Assembly (NCBI RefSeq): GCF_024372745.1
Contig: NZ_VOTZ01000008.1
Location: forward strand, 24,254-88,253
Direction of reading: 5' to 3'
From: Methanocalculus taiwanensis
Lineage (GTDB): Archaea; Halobacteriota; Methanomicrobia; Methanomicrobiales; Methanocorpusculaceae
DNA: 64,000 nucleotides
Every line of letters starts with the position of its first letter. Positions within the stretch are counted from its first letter, which is position 1. Under the pieces are notes generated by a model that had not been told where the DNA came from, made no database searches, and saw only the letters and a list, made by a program, of their open reading frames with translations. Positions 63,563 through 64,000 of this stretch are shown here, one piece after another. A program made the position numbers and the translations under genes.

Positions 63563-63808
63563 TTATGCACTCTTTTTCTCGTCTTCACGGATGGCAAGTA
63601 CCTGGAGGCGGGCGATCCATATGGTAGCGATGACTGCAATCATCGTAACAATCAGGGCATAGGAAAACATTGCAACAAGATTGTCTGCGGTACCAAAGAT
63701 TTCCCGAAAGAGTGCCTGGATAGAAGTGTTCCAGGCAAGTGCCGCCACAAGCCCGAATGCAACCGTCATCAGAGCTCCGATCTTCTCAATGACTTCCGTT
63801 TTTAACTT
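63563..63808 (-). pseudogene. DUF5654 membrane protein, 5' end lost at an insertion
   Basis: The minus frame encodes KLKTEVIEKIGALMTVAFGLVAALAWNTSIQALF, then MFSYALIVTMIAVIATIWIARLQVLAI and a short charged end, which is a DUF5654-type two-helix membrane protein. Upstream of KLKTEV the frame runs without any ATG, GTG or TTG into sequence of the IS200/IS605 left end (…PGLKTGDFPLHPLYPR). The natural start codon therefore seems to have been replaced by the insertion. An internal ATG at 63769 would make a 68-residue protein. Confidence 0.65.
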
Positions 63809-63810
63809 GC

Positions 63811-64000
63811 GGGGGTAAAGGGGGTGGAGCGGGAAGTCCCCGGTCTTCAGACCGGGGATGAAAGCGGAGCCGCCCTTTTTCCCTGCGATAGATATACCTT
63901 GTTGGGTGACGTATTATGATATACCTAACATGAAGTATAAACTTGATAGGTCAGCGCATTCGGTCTTTGCTCTCTATTATCATCTGGTGATAGTAGTAAA
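63811..64000 (+). mobile_element. Left end of an IS200/IS605-family element, cut by the window edge
   Basis: The element begins somewhere near 63811-63835, contains the subterminal hairpin TCCCCGGTCT-TC-AGACCGGGGA (63837-63858; 10-base perfect stem) and continues into a tnpA start at 63930. IS200/IS605 elements carry such hairpins at the ends, which the Y1 transposase recognises as single strands. The exact boundary cannot be set without the right end. No tnpB is visible in the window. Confidence 0.75.
63930..64000 (+). CDS. tnpA: IS200/IS605 transposase TnpA (Y1 HUH), partial
   Basis: The first 23 codons are present: MKYKLDRSAHSVFALYYHLV followed by IVV and K. This is the distinctive opening of IS200-type Y1 transposases (YxLHYHLVxVVKYR), which carry the HUH motif further on. 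The ATG follows ATATACCTAAC and the gene leaves the right edge. Identification is strong despite the short length because this N-terminal pattern is nearly unique to the family. Confidence 0.85.
   Translation, partial: MKYKLDRSAHSVFALYYHLVIVV

Overview
The window comes from a hydrogenotrophic methanogenic euryarchaeon, most likely of the order Methanomicrobiales; I do not assign a genus. The evidence is an frhADGB F420-reducing hydrogenase operon, MptA-type GTP cyclohydrolase IV, archaeal aIF2-beta, RpoL, RadB and Cdc48/VAT, and a long block of methanogen-only genes (AtwA/component A2 and methanogenesis markers 3, 6, 5, 15, 17 and 7). Genes are tightly packed, often overlap at ATGA or GTGA, and the housekeeping parts are moderately GC-rich.

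Layout. 1-2.3 kb (minus): Mrp/Mbh-type cation antiporter operon, cut by the left edge. 2.3-7.3 kb: a DUF2124 gene, an unknown gene, and frhADGB read on the minus strand behind a 460-bp AT-rich control region with palindromes. 7.8-19.3 kb: ordinary core genes (mptA, ilvC, a flavodoxin, purL, aIF2-beta/TRAM, rpoL, a PhnP-like hydrolase, an AAA ATPase, two M24 peptidases, a small HTH protein, tRNA-Asn). 19.4-33.6 kb: an AT-richer accessory region that starts next to tRNA-Asn. It holds a three-gene cassette (TIGR04255-like, unknown, HEPN), a gap with no clear gene, a complete type I-C CRISPR-Cas locus (cas5c-cas8c-cas7-cas3, then cas4-cas1-cas2), a 28-repeat array, a DJ-1/PfpI gene, a lipoprotein, a lone decayed CRISPR repeat and a HicBA toxin-antitoxin pair. 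33.7-47 kb: an FmdE-family protein, a MacB-like ABC exporter operon, a large hybrid sensor kinase, a molybdate/tungstate ABC operon interrupted by a TrmO-like gene, thiM-thiE-flavoprotein, and hxlB. 47-55 kb: an SNF-family transporter broken by an in-frame TAG, cdc48 with an extra segment in its second ATPase module, larC-radB, dapF and ribose-1,5-bisphosphate isomerase. 54.7-62.9 kb (plus): a HAD-like protein followed by the methyl-coenzyme M reductase activation cluster and an AhpD-like protein. 62.9-64 kb: a decayed stretch, a DUF5654 gene that has lost its start, and the left end of an IS200/IS605 element whose tnpA runs off the window.

How the genes fit together. Frh supplies reduced F420 from H2 for CO2 reduction to methane. 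The ModABC importer supplies the Mo or W used by formylmethanofuran dehydrogenase. The AtwA/Mmp block is needed to activate methyl-coenzyme M reductase. MptA starts tetrahydromethanopterin synthesis. The Mrp-type antiporter links to the Na+/H+ gradient. HxlB and R15P isomerase serve archaeal pentose and nucleoside metabolism. The CRISPR-Cas locus, the HEPN cassette and HicBA form a defence and stress region. The strongest leads outside standard annotation are an internal cas11c start with its own ribosome binding site, two spacers that share a hairpin-like target, the decayed repeat downstream of the array, the amber codon in an otherwise intact transporter, an N-terminal tail on FrhG, the Cdc48 insertion, and the uncharacterised HEPN cassette.
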